From contig JAFEAO010000006.1 of assembly GCA_018266375.1 (NCBI GenBank), positions 286,930 through 346,671 on the forward strand: a DNA stretch of 59,742 bases, given 5' to 3'. Made by a program: the position numbers and the translations under genes. The notes under the pieces were generated by a model. The model searched no databases. It saw only the letters and a program-made list of their open reading frames with translations, and was not told the DNA's origin. The stretch's first letter is position 1; each line of letters opens with the position of its first letter. The DNA comes from Bdellovibrionales bacterium (lineage in GTDB: Bacteria; Bdellovibrionota; UBA1018; CAIMNF01). Positions 47,019 to 55,307 of this stretch are shown piece by piece.

Positions 47019-47065
47019 GGGGTTATGCTACGGCTAACATTAAATTAAATAAAGATAATAAAAAA

Positions 47066-47097
47066 TTGACAATCTAGCTCCTGCGGGATAATTATAT
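47066..47097 (+). promoter_or_regulatory. Promoter candidate for the lipoprotein gene at 47107
   Basis: A perfect TTGACA (47066-47071) is followed by AT-rich DNA with GATAAT at 47087 (15-base spacing) and TTATAT at 47092 (20-base spacing). Which -10 is used is unclear; in either case the leader to the ATG is short and has no ribosome site. Confidence 0.45.
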
Positions 47098-47106
47098 CGC
47101 CAAGAT

Positions 47107-47595
47107 ATGACATACATAATCCTATTTGCGTCTATGTTGGTGCTTACCTCTTGCGGGATCAACGTCAAAACTCCGAGAGAGATGGATGTTAAATTGAAGC
47201 TCGACGCGAAAGACGTCCTCTCTCAAGTGCGCAACTATTCGAACATGAAAGTGCCGCCTCAGTATCTCAAGTTTCTAAAGGAACCTGGCTTGAAAACCAT
47301 GGTTTTAAACTACGCTCGCAAGCTTAATGGCGAGTGTATGGTTCCTAGCCGTTCCGCCGTCAAAGGCGAGCAGCAAGGCGATAACTACTTGTTTTCGGTC
47401 CATCAGGTTTGCTACGTCGTGGATAGCGATAAGGGCAAAACCTACAAATCCGAGTTTGATATCGTTGGCTACGTCAACACCAACTCCTTCAAATATGAAC
47501 TCCTCCAGGACGAGCAGCCTGAGGTCATGATTACCGAAGTTGACCCTCAGGAATACCTCTCCGTGAAGGCAGCAGGCAGTTTACTTGCTCCGTAA
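47107..47595 (+). CDS. Predicted lipoprotein of unknown function
   Basis: A 162-residue protein with a short signal peptide MTYIILFASMLVLTSC, with lipobox LTSC. The mature part begins GINVKTPREMDVKLK. The domain has two cysteines (GECMVPSRSA and HQVCYVVDS) and strand-like segments such as SEFDIVGYVNTNSFKYELL. I do not recognise the family. It is divergent from the glycosylase gene and stands alone; the DEAD-box gene starts 87 bases downstream. Confidence 0.75.
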   Translation: MTYIILFASMLVLTSCGINVKTPREMDVKLKLDAKDVLSQVRNYSNMKVPPQYLKFLKEPGLKTMVLNYARKLNGECMVPSRSAVKGEQQGDNYLFSVHQVCYVVDSDKGKTYKSEFDIVGYVNTNSFKYELLQDEQPEVMITEVDPQEYLSVKAAGSLLAP

Positions 47596-47682
47596 GCGAA
47601 TCTGTTCGAGTAGGCCGGGCTTAAACAATTTTTGATTAAAAACATACGTTTTTTGTCGGCAATGTGCTAATCTCCGCACTCA

Positions 47683-48999
47683 ATGAAAACTTTTACCGAA
47701 CTCAAACTCCCGGCGACTTTGCAAGAATCGCTTAAACTAATGGGGTTTAAAGAACCCACTCCAATCCAAGCCCAAGCGATTCCCGCCGTGATGGAAGGCC
47801 ACGATTTGATCGGCCTAGCTCAAACCGGGACCGGCAAGACGGCCGCCTTCGGTATTCCGATGATTAATCACCTGATCGCAAACCGTGACGCTTCGGCGAT
47901 AATTCTCGTTCCGACTCGCGAGCTTGCCAATCAAGTTTGCGAAGTGCTCAAAGATCTTACTCGCAAGAACCCTGAAATTAGGATCGTGACCATCATTGGT
48001 GGCATGGCAATGCAGGGCCAGCTCCGTCAGATTCAAAAGGGGTTCCGTATCCTCGTCGCGACTCCTGGCCGTTTAGTGGATCACCTCCAGCAACGTAGCG
48101 GTCTTTTAAATCGCGTAAACATGGTAGTGATGGATGAAGCCGACCGTATGCTCGATATGGGTTTTGCCCCGCAGTTAAAACAAATTTATCCGCATCTGCC
48201 GTCAAAGCGCCAGACGCTCCTCTTTTCGGCAACATTGCCAAAAGAGATCGAAGCTCTCGCGCAAAAACTGCTCAAAGATCCGGTGAAAGTTCAGGTGGGG
48301 CAGATTTCGGTTCCGGTATCGAAAATCAACCAGCGAGCGGTGCGCATCAATGGCGACATGAAAAACGACCGTTTGCTTGACGAAGTCAATGCCCGCCAGG
48401 GTTCGATTCTGGTGTTCGTGCGCACGAAACGCCGTACAGATAAAGTCGCAAAATTTTTGAAGAGCTATGGTCTGACCGTTGCCGTGATTCATGGCAATAA
48501 ATCCCAGGGTCAGCGCAATTTGGCGATCAAAGGGTTTAAAGAAGAAACCGCGCGCATTCTTTGCGCGACCGATATCGCAGCTCGCGGTATCGACATCAGT
48601 CACGTCGCTCACGTGATTAACTACGATTTGCCTCAGGTGCCGGAAGATTACGTACACCGCATCGGTCGTACCGCTCGTAACGGTCGCGACGGGGAGTCTC
48701 TTTCTTTCATTAGTTCGGATGAAGTCGAGCAGTGGAGAGATATCGAAAAACTGTTGAAGCAAAAAGGCGCTCTTCCGACAGTAGAGAACGCGATTGCTGG
48801 ATCGAAAACTCTCCGCGATGGTCCGGCAGATCGTCAATCAGGGACAGGCTTGAAGAAGCCTCATCGCAAAGGTCCTCGCCCGGGTTCAAACCCGGTTGCA
48901 GTGCAACCTTTGAAGCAACCTGAATCAAGAGTGGCGGACGGAGCATTCGTCTCGAAGAAAAAGCCGCTTCCGAAGAACATCCGGTTCAAACATTATTAA
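47683..48999 (+). CDS. DEAD-box RNA helicase, RhlE/DeaD type
   Basis: A 438-residue helicase with all motifs: Q motif GFKEPTPIQAQAIPAVM, motif I AQTGTGKTA, Ia PTRELANQV, II DEAD in VVMDEADRML, III SAT in LFSATLP and VI HRIGRTARNG. After the helicase core (about 375 residues) comes a short basic, Pro-rich tail (KKPHRKGPRPGSNP), as in RhlE, rather than the long DeaD C-terminus. It probably helps ribosome assembly or RNA decay with PNPase. The upstream sequence has no ribosome site; a GCTAAT box ends 11 bases before the ATG. Confidence 0.94.
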   Translation: MKTFTELKLPATLQESLKLMGFKEPTPIQAQAIPAVMEGHDLIGLAQTGTGKTAAFGIPMINHLIANRDASAIILVPTRELANQVCEVLKDLTRKNPEIRIVTIIGGMAMQGQLRQIQKGFRILVATPGRLVDHLQQRSGLLNRVNMVVMDEADRMLDMGFAPQLKQIYPHLPSKRQTLLFSATLPKEIEALAQKLLKDPVKVQVGQISVPVSKINQRAVRINGDMKNDRLLDEVNARQGSILVFVRTKRRTDKVAKFLKSYGLTVAVIHGNKSQGQRNLAIKGFKEETARILCATDIAARGIDISHVAHVINYDLPQVPEDYVHRIGRTARNGRDGESLSFISSDEVEQWRDIEKLLKQKGALPTVENAIAGSKTLRDGPADRQSGTGLKKPHRKGPRPGSNPVAVQPLKQPESRVADGAFVSKKKPLPKNIRFKHY

Positions 49000-49091
49000 T
49001 CACGGTTTCGGTTCTAATTCATGTGGATAGCATGCTTTGAAAATGGAGGATTCGTCGCCTTTGGTTTGAATACGGACACTTAGACGACCCC

Positions 49092-50240
49092 TTAGACATT
49101 TTTAGCCTTGAGGTCGAATAAATCAACTGCTTCACGCATTGCCGATGCATCATCGGGTAGAACCCGTAAGACTTGCGTCGCATCACGCTCGTCGACTCCT
49201 GCAAGCCGTACGTAATGCTGCATGGTCTTAAGCTCGGTCCAGCCACATATCTTCATGACCCTCGCCGGAGCGATGTCATGAGCCAACAGTTGGGTTGCAA
49301 AGCAAGCTCTGAGCGCGTGGAAACGGATTGATCGAATCCCGATCCCCGAACAAAAAGTTCGAAGTACGGTAGCCTGTCCGCCTTTATCCCATTGCCAGAA
49401 CCGGGGTAGGACTTCGGTTCTATCCGGAGTCCTTACTTTAAGCTCTAGCAACAGCGTTAGGAGTTGATCTGAGATCGGAACGATACGCCAGCGCCCATTC
49501 TTGGTGCATTTTACTTTTTTGGCTCTGGTGTCGTAGGACTTGCTCACCGTAATTTTACGGTTGTCCAAGTCGACATCAGTCCAAAGTAGGGCATGGAGTT
49601 CGCCATTCCGCATCCCGGTTAAGAGAGCCATGGCCCAAACTGGATACCAGGGGTGATCTAGCCGCTTAGCTTCGAGTAAGAGCGTTTTGATTTCCTCAAT
49701 AGTGAGGATATCAGGAACGGACTCTCCCTTCGTGCCTTGCAATTTTAGACCATTTACCGGGGATTCGTGAACACCAAGGATCATCTTGTTTTCGATGCCC
49801 CATTTAAAAATCACGTTAATCGTGCTCTTCATGTGTTTACGATGTGCTAGTGTGCGGCCAGCTGATTCCATCTGATTGAAAACTTCCCGCGCATCACCAT
49901 TTGTCAGGATAGCGGCAGGACGTTTCAGCCAAGACAGAGTCCAGCGACTCAAACGACTCATTCGATTAGCGATTGTATTTGGCTGAAGCTCTTGAGTTGC
50001 ATTTGGACCGGTCACAGAAGCTTCCCAAGCATTAATGACGGCCCCCCAGGTGTAACCCTGGGAGGCGCGCTTCATTAACTTTTCGGTAATCTCTCTAACG
50101 ATTTTCTTTTCTTCAGCGAGTGCTGCTTTTTCGGATTCGAACCCTTGAACCATTTTCTGTTCCCGGATCGAACCATTACGGATATTGACGTAAACCTTCC
50201 AAAAGGTTTTGCCGTCTTTTTCATAACTGGATACTGACAT
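49092..50240 (-). CDS. Tyrosine-type site-specific integrase
   Basis: A 382-residue recombinase. An N-terminal arm-binding region (KDGKTFWKVYVNIRNGS) and a core-binding helical domain come first. The catalytic domain has the arginine in MALLTGMRNGELHALLW, a beta-hairpin lysine region, the HALR box in RFHALRACFATQLL, a tryptophan in CGWTELK and the nucleophilic tyrosine in MQHYVRLAG. All catalytic residues seem present. GGGAG precedes the ATG at 50240, which directly follows the excisionase-like gene stop. It marks the left end of the accessory region, and deaD is 92 bases away, convergent. The gap holds no clear terminator. Confidence 0.93.
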   Translation of the reverse strand: MSVSSYEKDGKTFWKVYVNIRNGSIREQKMVQGFESEKAALAEEKKIVREITEKLMKRASQGYTWGAVINAWEASVTGPNATQELQPNTIANRMSRLSRWTLSWLKRPAAILTNGDAREVFNQMESAGRTLAHRKHMKSTINVIFKWGIENKMILGVHESPVNGLKLQGTKGESVPDILTIEEIKTLLLEAKRLDHPWYPVWAMALLTGMRNGELHALLWTDVDLDNRKITVSKSYDTRAKKVKCTKNGRWRIVPISDQLLTLLLELKVRTPDRTEVLPRFWQWDKGGQATVLRTFCSGIGIRSIRFHALRACFATQLLAHDIAPARVMKICGWTELKTMQHYVRLAGVDERDATQVLRVLPDDASAMREAVDLFDLKAKNV

Positions 50241-50241
50241 A

Positions 50242-50451
50242 TTAGATTTCTCCCATTGTTTGAGAGCGTTCCAATAGTTGATCAAGTTCGTGCTTCTTGA
50301 AGTAGAGTCGCCGTCGCCATTTGTGACAAGTGATGTGTCCTCGACAAACCGCTGTCCTCACTGCCCCGACCGACTTACGCAAGTAAGCTGCCGCTTCTGC
50401 TGAAGTCATCCAAACCAAATTGTCAAAGATCGGTTTATTTGAATCGGCCAT
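50242..50451 (-). CDS. Excisionase-like helix-turn-helix protein
   Basis: A 69-residue protein with a MerR/AlpA-type winged helix: WMTSAEAAAYLRKSVGAVRTAVCRG, followed by HKWRRRLYFKKHELDQLL, the HTH_17 pattern of phage and plasmid excisionases. It precedes the integrase by one base (TAA-T-ATG), so they form an int-xis unit. It likely directs excision and represses or balances integrase. No ribosome site is evident before its ATG. Confidence 0.82.
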   Translation of the reverse strand: MADSNKPIFDNLVWMTSAEAAAYLRKSVGAVRTAVCRGHITCHKWRRRLYFKKHELDQLLERSQTMGEI

Positions 50452-50489
50452 AACATTTCATGCGATTTTTTGCTGAGTTTGATTATCAT
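50406..50489 (-). CDS. Possible 27-codon leader ORF overlapping the excisionase start
   Basis: An AAAGGAACTAAAAA-ATG on the minus strand opens a short frame of 27 codons (MIIKLSKKSHEMLWPIQINR and on) in another frame. It ends inside the excisionase gene. The excisionase ATG lacks a ribosome site, so translation coupling from this leader is conceivable. Evidence is only the good ribosome site. Confidence 0.25.
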   Translation of the reverse strand: MIIKLSKKSHEMLWPIQINRSLTIWFG

Positions 50490-50813
50490 TTTTTAGTTCC
50501 TTTCATCGTTAAATTAAAACTCTGACTGCCCTACGGTATATGTGGGGTAAGCTCAGAGTTTATTATTGAAATGATTGGTGAAAGTTTTTAGACCTTCGAG
50601 AATAAGTCTGGCTTTTTTCTTAGTGCTTCTCGGCGAGTCAATTCTACAATCCATTTCAACTGAGCAGTACTTGTGCAGGAGGAGAGCCAAGAGCTGTCGG
50701 GAAGTGTTCTTTGAAAATATGCTTGAACTTCAGGAAGATACAAATGTGGCGGCATTGAGCCGTATAAAATTTAAGCCAGTGTGGCGTATTTAGGCCAGTC
50801 AGCAACATATAGA
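50490..50813. other. Intergenic region with inverted repeat
   Basis: An inverted repeat, nine bases AAACTCTGA (50517-50525) and its complement (50553-50561), lies upstream of the excisionase gene on one side and brnT on the other. It is a possible operator. A 72-codon frame at 50575-50793 has no ribosome site and I do not trust it. Otherwise nothing is seen. Confidence 0.4.
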
Positions 50814-50842
50814 TTGAATCTAGATAATATATATACTATAAT
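50814..50842 (+). promoter_or_regulatory. Promoter of the brnTA operon
   Basis: TTGAAT (50814-50819) and a perfect TATAAT (50837-50842) are 17 bases apart. The -10 ends nine bases before the brnT ATG at 50852, so the leader is almost absent. In the family, BrnA represses this kind of promoter. Confidence 0.6.
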
Positions 50843-50851
50843 GAAATCAAC

Positions 50852-51136
50852 ATGATCCGGTTTGAGTGGGATGAAAAAAAGAATAGATCGAACCGGAAAA
50901 AGCATGGTGTTTGGTTCGAGGAAGCTCAGCAGGTATTCGATGATGCATCGGCCCTGAGGTTTTACGATCCAGAGCACTCTAAAGATGAAGACCGATTTAT
51001 ACTGTTGGGCATGAGCGGTCCCGGGCGATTGCTAGTAGTCGTTTATTGCGAGCGCGATAGTGACTCGATCATTCGCATCATCTCTGCTCGAAAGGCAACG
51101 AAAAGGGAGTCAAAGGATTATGAAAAAGGAATATAA
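50852..51136 (+). CDS. brnT: BrnT-family toxin
   Basis: BrnT is a ribonuclease toxin of type II toxin-antitoxin systems with a RelE-like fold. The product (94 residues) is typical: FEWDEKKNRSNRKKHGVWFE, then EAQQVFDDASALRFYDPEHS, DRFILLGMSGPGRLLVVVY and IIRIISARKATKRE. The order toxin then antitoxin is normal for brnTA. The upstream 400 bases are free of genes. The toxin frame overlaps the antitoxin by 17 bases. Confidence 0.92.
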   Translation: MIRFEWDEKKNRSNRKKHGVWFEEAQQVFDDASALRFYDPEHSKDEDRFILLGMSGPGRLLVVVYCERDSDSIIRIISARKATKRESKDYEKGI

Positions 51137-51335
51137 TTTCTCAAAAATGAAAGCCGAAAAGAATCCATATGCCTCTAAAAAGAAAGCTGTTGGGATTAAC
51201 CTAAGCCATCAAGTGATCGATTACTTTAAAAAACTTTCAGTTGATACGGGCGTGCCTTATCAAAACTTGATCGATATGTACCTCATGGACTGCGTAAAGA
51301 GTAAGAAGAAGCTTAAGATGGATTGGGCAGCTTAG
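51120..51335 (+). CDS. brnA: BrnA-family antitoxin
   Basis: A 71-residue protein starting at ATG 51120 inside the toxin end; AAAGGGAG lies about 10 bases upstream. The part KKAVGINLSHQVIDYFKKLS and PYQNLIDMYLMDCV fits the ribbon-helix-helix of BrnA/CopG, which binds and neutralises BrnT and represses the operon. It is shorter at the C-terminus than some BrnA. The next gene lies on the other strand, overlapping four bases at the 3' ends (51332-51335). Confidence 0.85.
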   Translation: MKKEYNFSKMKAEKNPYASKKKAVGINLSHQVIDYFKKLSVDTGVPYQNLIDMYLMDCVKSKKKLKMDWAA

Positions 51336-52632
51336 TTTTCTTTAAAACCTTGGATAAACTTTTGTAAAGTTCCTGTTCTTAAAATTCCACTGGAATCTTT
51401 TTTGGTGAAACCACCGAAGTATTCCGCATTCAAGCATGTCTTGAGCACTGCCTTTTCATCTTGATTCAAGTCTGATTCAGGTGGCATTACTCCTGCGTCG
51501 ATCATTTGTTCGTAAACTCCGCCTTGCGGCGCAAGGAAGGTATTCACGATGCCAACCCCGCGACCGTCGTGACAAGCGGCACAGTTCATAGCACTTTTAA
51601 CTCTTTGTATGGAATTGCCGGTAAGAGTGATTTTTGAAGAAGTAGCGCATTCTCTAATAAAACTCTCGTCTCGATGAGATGGATTAAGTTCCCCAATCTG
51701 AGGTAACCCCAGATTGCCACTATCAAAACCTTTTAATTTTGCATCTGGATAGCGCGCAGCTAAATCGTTGTTAAACCAGTTCAAGACTTCTGAGCTTGGT
51801 TTTGAACCAAACGAATAGACCGGAGCTTCGGTATTGGCTGCGACAGGCATTACACCCGTGCTGTGGCATAGTATACAGCGCCCTTTTTGGTCCGAACTGT
51901 AAGTCATGGTTTCTTTGTTTACCGGAGTGCTAAATAAATCGAAGTAAGCAATAGCGCCGTTCCTCTTCGTCGGTTTTTCTAAGGTAAGAAGCAATGCACC
52001 GTCATGATCTAAGTGCACGAACTGATCAATTTTCTTTCCTTCAAACGTAAAAATATCCCGTCATGCGAAGAGGTAAGGGACGAATAGGCGATTATTTGCG
52101 ATTGAGGCAGACTGAGAGCTATATCCTTTAAGTAAGACTGGAAATCCGGTGCCGTGTAGGGCAATGAAAACTGCGGAAAATTCGAATAGGACACTTTTAC
52201 AGGACTTCTATCGAAATCATCCCTCATCATTTTATACAGTGTGGGAATAAAGGGCATCATGCTTTTGGGGAGAGTGTAACGAGATTTGCTCTCATTAGGG
52301 ATTAACGAGTCTATAGACTCTCGTTCTAATCCTCGTAAACGTGATGTCGCGAGCTTAATAATGGTTTTTAGCGGTGAGATCTGCAAGTCAAACTGCTGCC
52401 CTTCGGCAGAATTTAACAAAAGCCGATACTGTTCTGGGCAATTTTGAAGAACTTTGGTTCTTGGATCGGTTCCATACTCCAGTGGATCAGAAATGGATTT
52501 GAAAAGATCGTTTTTCCAATTAATCCATTGCTCTAAATTGCTTGGACACTCAGTATTGGCGTGAGCCGTATTTAACTGCAAAATCGAAATGAATAGAGCA
52601 GCAAAATTGGTAGTTTTAGATATCGTAAGCAC
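51332..52632 (-). pseudogene. Exported di-haem cytochrome-like protein, frameshifted
   Basis: Two frames cover one gene. The first (52632-52009) has a signal peptide (FAALFISILQLNTAHA) and no haem site. The second (from about 52018) carries two CxxCH haem motifs, CILCHSTG and CAACHDGRG. Near 52049-52053 an A5 run on the plus strand needs one extra base; adding it joins the frames smoothly through SSHDGIF-F-TFEGKKIDQFV into HLDHDGALLLTL. So this is one reading frame of about 430 residues with a one-base deletion, either a real mutation or a homopolymer read error. The C-terminal part resembles cytochrome domains at a distance. Its stop overlaps brnA by four bases. Confidence 0.8.
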
Positions 52633-52933
52633 AGCGAAAGTATCTTATCAAAACAGTATGCCTTTGTCAGTACAAACCAATCAAACCTTGGGTTCTGAAA
52701 AAATTCAACTTCTTTTGTTGATTTTCAGTTAGAGCCGACAATGACAATCTGATCTGGATGACCTCGCTCGTTCTAAAAAATCCCTTAGCCAAAAGCTAGC
52801 CAGGTTTAGCCAACTCTGGACGTGACGGGTAATCTCAAGACACGTGGAAGTGCCTGAACTCGAATACAACTAAAAGAAAACTCGTTTATGTTTTGTTTGT
52901 TTAGTTCTTAGAACCAAAAGCGACGGAAATAAA
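52633..52933. other. Gene-free AT-rich region
   Basis: About 300 bases between the cytochrome gene and the tRNA fragment. A short palindrome GTTCT-T-AGAAC lies at 52904-52914. I see no gene or promoter with confidence; the left-facing cytochrome promoter should lie near 52640-52700. Confidence 0.35.
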
Positions 52934-52992
52934 TGGAGGAGGGGATGGGATTCGAACCCACGAAAGGTGTGACCCTTTACACGCTTTCCAAG
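52934..52992 (-). tRNA. tRNA-Ser (GGA) 3' fragment, likely attachment site
   Basis: On the minus strand the 59 bases hold the anticodon loop (TTGGAAA), the 3' anticodon stem and a variable arm (AAAGG/CCTTT). A T arm with TTCGAAT, acceptor strand CCCCTCC and CCA follow. On the 5' side the anticodon stem does not pair (GCATTC against GCGTGT), and no D arm or matching GGAGGGG acceptor strand is found upstream. A break at the anticodon loop is the classic class I attachment pattern of tRNA-directed integrases, so this reads as an att site and not a working gene. Confidence 0.8.
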
Positions 52993-53070
52993 AATGCTTC
53001 GTCAACCAGAGACCATCACTTAGAATTAAGGCGTATTTTTAGTCATTAAGTTGTACGGAGCTCCCCTCTT

Positions 53071-53089
53071 GCCGAAGGTAAACGAAGGT
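53071..53089 (+). repeat. 19-base motif repeated at 54836
   Basis: GCCGAAGGTAAACGAAGGT here and GCCGAAGGTATTCGAAGGT at 54836-54854 match in 17 of 19 bases. Each lies shortly upstream (17 and 33 bases) of a plus-strand gene. They may be shared regulatory sites or remnants of one insertion. Confidence 0.5.
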
Positions 53090-53105
53090 GCTAAGGTCAT
53101 GGGCA

Positions 53106-53537
53106 ATGAAAAAGCAAAAACCACAGTGGAAAATTGCACGCGAACAATGGCTAGATGAGCTGAACGCTGCTGCTACTACTGAGCAACGAAAGCATGTCCG
53201 AGAGTTGGTTCAGAGTGAGCTATTTAATGACTTTGAAATTATTTGCAGGGTGTTTGGTTGGCGATGTCCTACGGCAGCCAAAGTGTGGTCAGTGGATAAC
53301 AAAACTGGAGAAAAGCTGGGCACGCATGAGGCGGTCGAATATCTACTGCGTGTAGTATTAGGTATATCGCTCGATGAACCTACCGATCCCCCCTTTAGTA
53401 AGGAAATCAAAAAGCAAATTCAGGACTTAGTTGTTCTTGGCTATGAAAAGGGGCATGTCGTTTCAAGTTCCTCATCTATTCGAGATGCAGCAAGGGTTGC
53501 GGTAAATGACACCCTTAAGAAGATAGGAGTTAATTAG
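53106..53537 (+). CDS. Unknown protein, partner of PIN-like gene
   Basis: A 143-residue soluble protein (MKKQKPQWKIAREQWLDEL) with helical, charged composition, a FEIICRVFGWRCPTAAKVWS stretch and RVVLGISLDEPTDPPFS. It ends in SIRDAARVAVNDTLKKIG. I do not recognise the family. It lies one base before the PIN-like gene, so the two are made together; an antitoxin or accessory role is possible but not shown. The ATG at 53106 is preferred to a GTG six codons earlier. Confidence 0.6.
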   Translation: MKKQKPQWKIAREQWLDELNAAATTEQRKHVRELVQSELFNDFEIICRVFGWRCPTAAKVWSVDNKTGEKLGTHEAVEYLLRVVLGISLDEPTDPPFSKEIKKQIQDLVVLGYEKGHVVSSSSSIRDAARVAVNDTLKKIGVN

Positions 53538-53538
53538 T

Positions 53539-54477
53539 ATGGCTAGGCGCGCCTCGAAGAATATTAGAAAACTCCTCTTCGTTGATTCAAATATTTGGTT
53601 AGATTTTTATAGAGCTAGAACCGAAGCTGGTTTGGGACTCCTACAACACCTTGATGCCATTTCAGATAAAATTATTGTCACCTATCAACTTGAGATGGAA
53701 GTGAAGAAGAATCGCCAAACTGCCATTTTAGAAGGAATGAACCAAATTAAGTCTCCTGAAAGTGTTTCGCGGCCAGGATTGTTTTCAGATGCAAAAGCCG
53801 TAAAAGTCATTCAGAAGAATATGAAGACAATTGATGGGAAAATTAAGACTATAAAAAGCAAATACAATAAAGTTCTTGAAAACCCCACACTAAATGATCC
53901 CGTCTATAAAGTTTATCAACGGATTTTTCATCGCGAAGATAGAGAACTGATATTGAGTCTTGATGATCCCCGTAGAAAACTTATTCGCTCGAAAGCGCTT
54001 CGACGATTTTTGCATGGATGTCCCCCGAGAAAGAAAAACGACACTTCAATGGGAGACTCAATAAACTGGGAGTGGCTGGTTTATTGTGCAGAAAAGCAAA
54101 AAGCTGAACTTGTTATCGTGACCAGAGATTCGGACTATGGGGTAACCCTGGGCGACAGGTCATATTTAAATGATCATTTGAGGCATGAATTTAGCGATAG
54201 AGTCAGTCAGCAGAGAAAAGTTCATTTATATTCCAAGCTGTCAGATGCTTTAAAACACTTTGAAGTTGCTGTTACTCCTGAAGAGGTTGAAGAAGAGGAA
54301 GTATTAATTCAAGAAGTAAGAAAAGAGGAGCCCACAAAAGCAAGCTCCTCTCCGGGATTCGAAACACTGTTAAAGGCTCTCGCGGATGCATCTGGTACCG
54401 CAAACGGTAAGCCAATGACTGTAGGACAGTTGTTTACCGAATGGACAAACCAGATCAAAAAGGGACAAGGTCAATAG
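53539..54477 (+). CDS. PIN-like domain protein (DUF4935 type)
   Basis: A 312-residue protein. The N-terminus LLFVDSNIWLDFYRAR holds the first PIN acidic residue. Acidic positions follow in SMGDSINWEWLVYCAEKQ and in LVIVTRDSDYG, the metal-binding set of PIN-like nucleases. A helical insertion of about 100 residues separates them, as in DUF4935. The C-terminal 70 residues are acidic and linker-like (EEVEEEEVLIQE), then a small helix. It probably cleaves RNA, in defence or toxin-antitoxin settings; the partner gene precedes it. GGAG lies ten bases before the ATG. Confidence 0.78.
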   Translation: MARRASKNIRKLLFVDSNIWLDFYRARTEAGLGLLQHLDAISDKIIVTYQLEMEVKKNRQTAILEGMNQIKSPESVSRPGLFSDAKAVKVIQKNMKTIDGKIKTIKSKYNKVLENPTLNDPVYKVYQRIFHREDRELILSLDDPRRKLIRSKALRRFLHGCPPRKKNDTSMGDSINWEWLVYCAEKQKAELVIVTRDSDYGVTLGDRSYLNDHLRHEFSDRVSQQRKVHLYSKLSDALKHFEVAVTPEEVEEEEVLIQEVRKEEPTKASSSPGFETLLKALADASGTANGKPMTVGQLFTEWTNQIKKGQGQ

Positions 54478-54514
54478 CACCATTTTGTGGTTCGCTCATC
54501 GTACTTAGTGCATC

Positions 54515-54784
54515 CTAAAATTTCCTAGTGTTTTTCAAATATTGATCGATCGCTTCTTGTTGATACTTGTGAGGCATTACATCGCGACAAGCTTTTATGA
54601 CTTTTCTTGTTGAGCTTGTACGATCAATAAAACGCTTCAAAAAACTTTCGGCTTTTTCGAGAGAAGAAAAATTTTGGCTGAGAGTGAAACGTTTATTATG
54701 TCTTGTGACAGAAATATAATATCGCCCATTGCTTGAATGGTAGATTTGAAAATTAACTTTATCGACTGATTGTTGCTTTAACAT
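54515..54784 (-). CDS. Small protein of unknown function
   Basis: An 89-residue protein with strong AAAGGAGG ribosome site before ATG 54784, which is why I trust it. The part YYISVTRHNKRFTLSQNFSSLEKAESFLKRFI resembles the three strands and helix of AP2-like DNA-binding domains found at the N-terminus of some integrases. A basic helical tail (HKYQQEAIDQYLKNTRKF) follows. It is convergent with the PIN-like gene. It could be a mobile-element DNA-binding protein; not established. Confidence 0.6.
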   Translation of the reverse strand: MLKQQSVDKVNFQIYHSSNGRYYISVTRHNKRFTLSQNFSSLEKAESFLKRFIDRTSSTRKVIKACRDVMPHKYQQEAIDQYLKNTRKF

Positions 54785-54887
54785 AATTGCCTCCTTTGAT
54801 TTTAGGTTCATCAGGACATACGAATCAAATCTTGAGCCGAAGGTATTCGAAGGTACATGGGTCAGTTACCTGAAATGAAGGGAGTAA

Positions 54888-55307
54888 GTGAGCGAAAATA
54901 AAAGCGATGATGAGTATATGAAAATGGTTGAGTTTATGTGCATGAAAGCACTTGAACGTGCGAGCATATGCAGCCCTGTATCTAAGAATAATTTGAACTC
55001 CGAAGATAGTAGTGGCTGGACTCCGTTATTTATTGCGGCTGCGAGTAATCAGACAAAACCAATCGAGGATTTAATTTACCAAGGTGCAGACGTAAACCAT
55101 CAATGCTCCGGTAATGGCTGGACAGCACTTACTAACGCCTCTTACTGGGGGCATTACGAATGCGTGATACTTCTACTCTCGTATGGAGCGGACCCACTTT
55201 TGAAGTCTGAGGATGGGCTAACCGCGATCGATATTGCAACTCGAATGCAAAGAAAAAATGTTTTGATAGTGTTCAATAAATATTTTGAACTGAAGAAAGC
55301 TGCTTAA
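54888..55307 (+). CDS. Ankyrin-repeat protein
   Basis: A 139-residue soluble protein starting at GTG 54888 behind GGGAG. Three ankyrin repeats are seen: GWTPLFIAAASNQTKPIEDLIYQGADVN, GWTALTNASYWGHYECVILLL with YGADPLLK, and GLTAIDIATRMQ. Such proteins bind other proteins; function unknown. It converges with the exported-protein gene at 55304 with a four-base overlap. Confidence 0.85.
   Translation: MSENKSDDEYMKMVEFMCMKALERASICSPVSKNNLNSEDSSGWTPLFIAAASNQTKPIEDLIYQGADVNHQCSGNGWTALTNASYWGHYECVILLLSYGADPLLKSEDGLTAIDIATRMQRKNVLIVFNKYFELKKAA

Noticed and set aside
50575..50793. A 72-codon frame upstream of brnT
   Set aside because: No ribosome site, no recognisable pattern, and AT-rich non-coding composition; kept as intergenic.
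52934..53023. A complete tRNA-Ser
   Set aside because: The D arm and 5' acceptor strand are missing and the anticodon stem does not pair, so only the 3' fragment is supported.
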